From assembly GCA_949752795.1 (NCBI GenBank), contig CATKHW010000058.1, positions 1,240,001 through 1,304,000 on the forward strand: a stretch of DNA of 64,000 nucleotides, in the 5' to 3' direction. Both the position numbers and the translations under genes were made by a program. The notes beneath the pieces are model-generated. The model saw only the letters and a list, made by a program, of their open reading frames with translations. It did no database searches and was not told the origin of the DNA. Positions 62,602 through 64,000 of this stretch are shown in pieces (positions within the stretch are counted from its first letter, which is position 1; each line of letters opens with the position of its first letter). This DNA is from Hyperoodon ampullatus (taxonomy: Eukaryota > Chordata > Mammalia > Artiodactyla > Ziphiidae).

Positions 62602-64000
62602 ACAGGTACCGTTCCAAAAACCAACTATGGAATAGACAAGACCTACACCGTCCTCAGTGAAAGGGACTCAAAACCCCATATTTCCCGCAGAGGAAAATAT
62701 CTGACTAGTAAGAATCTTAAAACCTATGTATTGATATGTCTCCGTAAGGGAATCAAGTGTGTCTAGACTGGCATAAACATGGCAGCGAGAATCAGCTCAA
62801 ACCCACTATAAAAAGGAATTTCAAAAACAAAACAAAAAAACTGGGAAATTCTTTACAATTCCTTCAGGGTCTCTGTTGAAAGCTGGAATGACCCTATCTA
62901 CAACGACAGCTGGATGTGGCATAAGGAGGGACACTTGGGACTGAGACGATTGGTGAGATTGGGTGAGCAAATGCAGACCCTTTAAAGCAATAATGCATGG
63001 CACCCATTCCATGGGTCCGAACTCTCCAGGTTGAAGGGAATATTACTACAGCTATAACATGTGCGGGAAACCTAGAGAACGGACACACTGTGAATACGAA
63101 AGGTTTCTAAAACTCAACGAATAGTCCCTCTCCTGGTGCTCCGGTTTGACTTTCCGTCTGCTTTACTATCAACCTCCCAACTTGGAGAGACAGCCCCTTT
63201 AACCTCTTGGTTCGCACAGGTTGCCAATTTGGCAGAGGATGAAAGGGAAGAGGGAGAACCAATGAGAGAGTAGCAGTTAGGCATTTGGACGGGCACATAT
63301 CACTCTAATTTCCCAGCAGGAAGAAGAATTAACCAAATTCTCAGCCACCCACCGGGAACCAGTATAGGTCCTGAACCAAAATTTTGGACTTGCGGTCAGC
63401 TCACCAAAAACGAGTTGAAAAATGGAGCTCAGGGGCACAGCAATTCACAAACTGGCCGAGTAATAAAGGACAACTATCGTCCAAAAATCTGTTGAGGGAA
63501 GGCAACGAGGCGGACTTGAAAGTGAGGCAGAATAGCAGGAAACAGATTTCAAGAGGTACGCTGCAATAGCCTTTAAAGCACAGGAAGAGGGGCACAACTT
63601 CGACAATGACGCACTTGGCCAAAAAGGGCGTATGCGTTTTCTCCTGAATATATTCAGGAGAAAACGCATACGCCCTTTTTGGCCAAGCAAGCAAGCGGGC
63701 AATGCAAATCTGCACTACAAAGAAGTATCACTTCCCACCGGTCAAAAGGGACATCCACAAAATGTGGAAGAACAAGAAAGGCAAGACAGGCCCTGGAGAA
63801 CAGGGAGCCTTGTTATGCTGATGGGCGGGATGTAAATTGACAACTGCCTCTCTGGAGGAGTGCATTCTGTTCCCTAAAACAAGTAAAGAACAGAGCTACA
63901 GAGCCAAGGGCACTACCAGTCTAGGGAATATACCTTGGGAAAACTGAAAATCAATAAGACAGAGCCACCCCAAAATTTAGGGCTGCACTGCATACAAGGA
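62602..64000 (+). repeat. Satellite unit 37 (partial, 1,399 bp)
   Basis: Perfect palindrome 63614-63687. Cut by the window edge. Several private changes: tagcagttag, acgctgcaatagcc, atgtggaag, aattgacaac. Confidence 0.95.

Larger units (their letters stand above)
1..64000 (+). repeat. L1-derived satellite array, 1,739-bp unit, about 36.8 copies
   Basis: The same sequence recurs every 1,739 bp from the first to the last base, with only substitutions and two independent 1-bp deletions between units. Unit starts (motif acaggtac, an arbitrary phase) are listed in the unit entries. Functional map by offset within a unit: 1-205 L1 3' UTR-like; 206-214 TATAAAAAG; 221-240 A-rich tail; 240-1012 L1 ORF2-like; 1013-1086 palindrome; 1087-1615 L1 ORF2 C-terminal region; 1616-1739 L1 3' UTR. 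Neighbouring units differ mainly by scattered substitutions, and units related by higher-order period are nearly identical. No stretch lies outside the repeat. Family assignment to the common cetacean satellite rests on unit length and L1 content recalled from the literature and is likely but unproven. Confidence 0.97.
60054..64000 (+). repeat. Higher-order repeat, 4-unit period, copy 2 (cut by window edge)
   Basis: The right part of unit 35, unit 36 and the partial unit 37 repeat the preceding block. Unit 37 has extra private substitutions and its second half resembles unit 33 less closely, so the period may change again beyond the window. Confidence 0.65.

Noticed and set aside
1..64000. 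CRISPR array, rDNA repeat or phage/plasmid tandem array
   Set aside because: The unit is far too long and has no spacers, no rRNA sequence and no intact coding genes. The L1 content is mammalian.
1..64000. Unit length as a multiple of nucleosome spacing (10 x about 174 bp)
   Set aside because: Only numerology. No sub-periodicity near 174 bp was seen within the unit.

Overview
The whole window is one uninterrupted tandem satellite array. A 1,739-bp unit is repeated head to tail about 36.8 times: 36 complete units plus a 1,399-bp partial one at the right edge. There is no single-copy sequence, no functional gene, no RNA gene and no foreign insertion. If every unit is started at the motif acaggtac, starts fall at 1, 1740, 3479, 5217, 6956, 8695 and so on. 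All complete units are 1,739 bp except units 3, 8 and 32, which are 1,738 bp. The array runs off both ends of the window.

The unit itself is a decayed LINE-1 3' end. Compared with artiodactyl-type L1 consensus recalled from memory, one L1 copy runs in sense orientation on the + strand. It starts just after the A-rich tail of the preceding copy (unit offset about 240) and covers the last third of ORF2. It passes the ancestral ORF2 stop (offset 1613-1615) and the 3' UTR, and ends at the next A-rich tail (offset about 221-240 of the next unit). The array is therefore a chain of 5'-truncated L1 copies, each tail abutting the next copy's start. All reading frames are broken, so the many short ORFs are chance or fossil frames.

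At offset 1013-1086 every unit carries a 74-bp palindrome with two 37-nt arms and no spacer. It is perfect in 22 of 37 units. The left arm looks like L1 ORF2, while the right arm replaces roughly 150 bp of expected L1. This suggests a fold-back event in the founder unit.

Units fall into about fifteen variant types that form higher-order repeats (HORs) of changing period. There is a 5-unit block of 8,694 bp (two copies, left), a 3-unit block of 5,217 bp (about 20.9-31.3 kb), a 6-unit block of 10,434 bp (two copies, about 32.2-53.1 kb) and a 4-unit block of about 6,956 bp (about 53-64 kb, second copy cut by the edge).

Organism: a mammal, most probably a cetacean. The basis is the artiodactyl-like L1 3' end, the unit length near 1.74 kb, and a remembered literature description of the 'common cetacean satellite' (about 1.7 kb in many whales, shorter in dolphins) as L1-based. 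This is recall plus inference and was not checked by a search. The array is most likely constitutive heterochromatin. The parts do not act as a gene system; what is notable is the satellite's origin, the palindrome and the amplification history.
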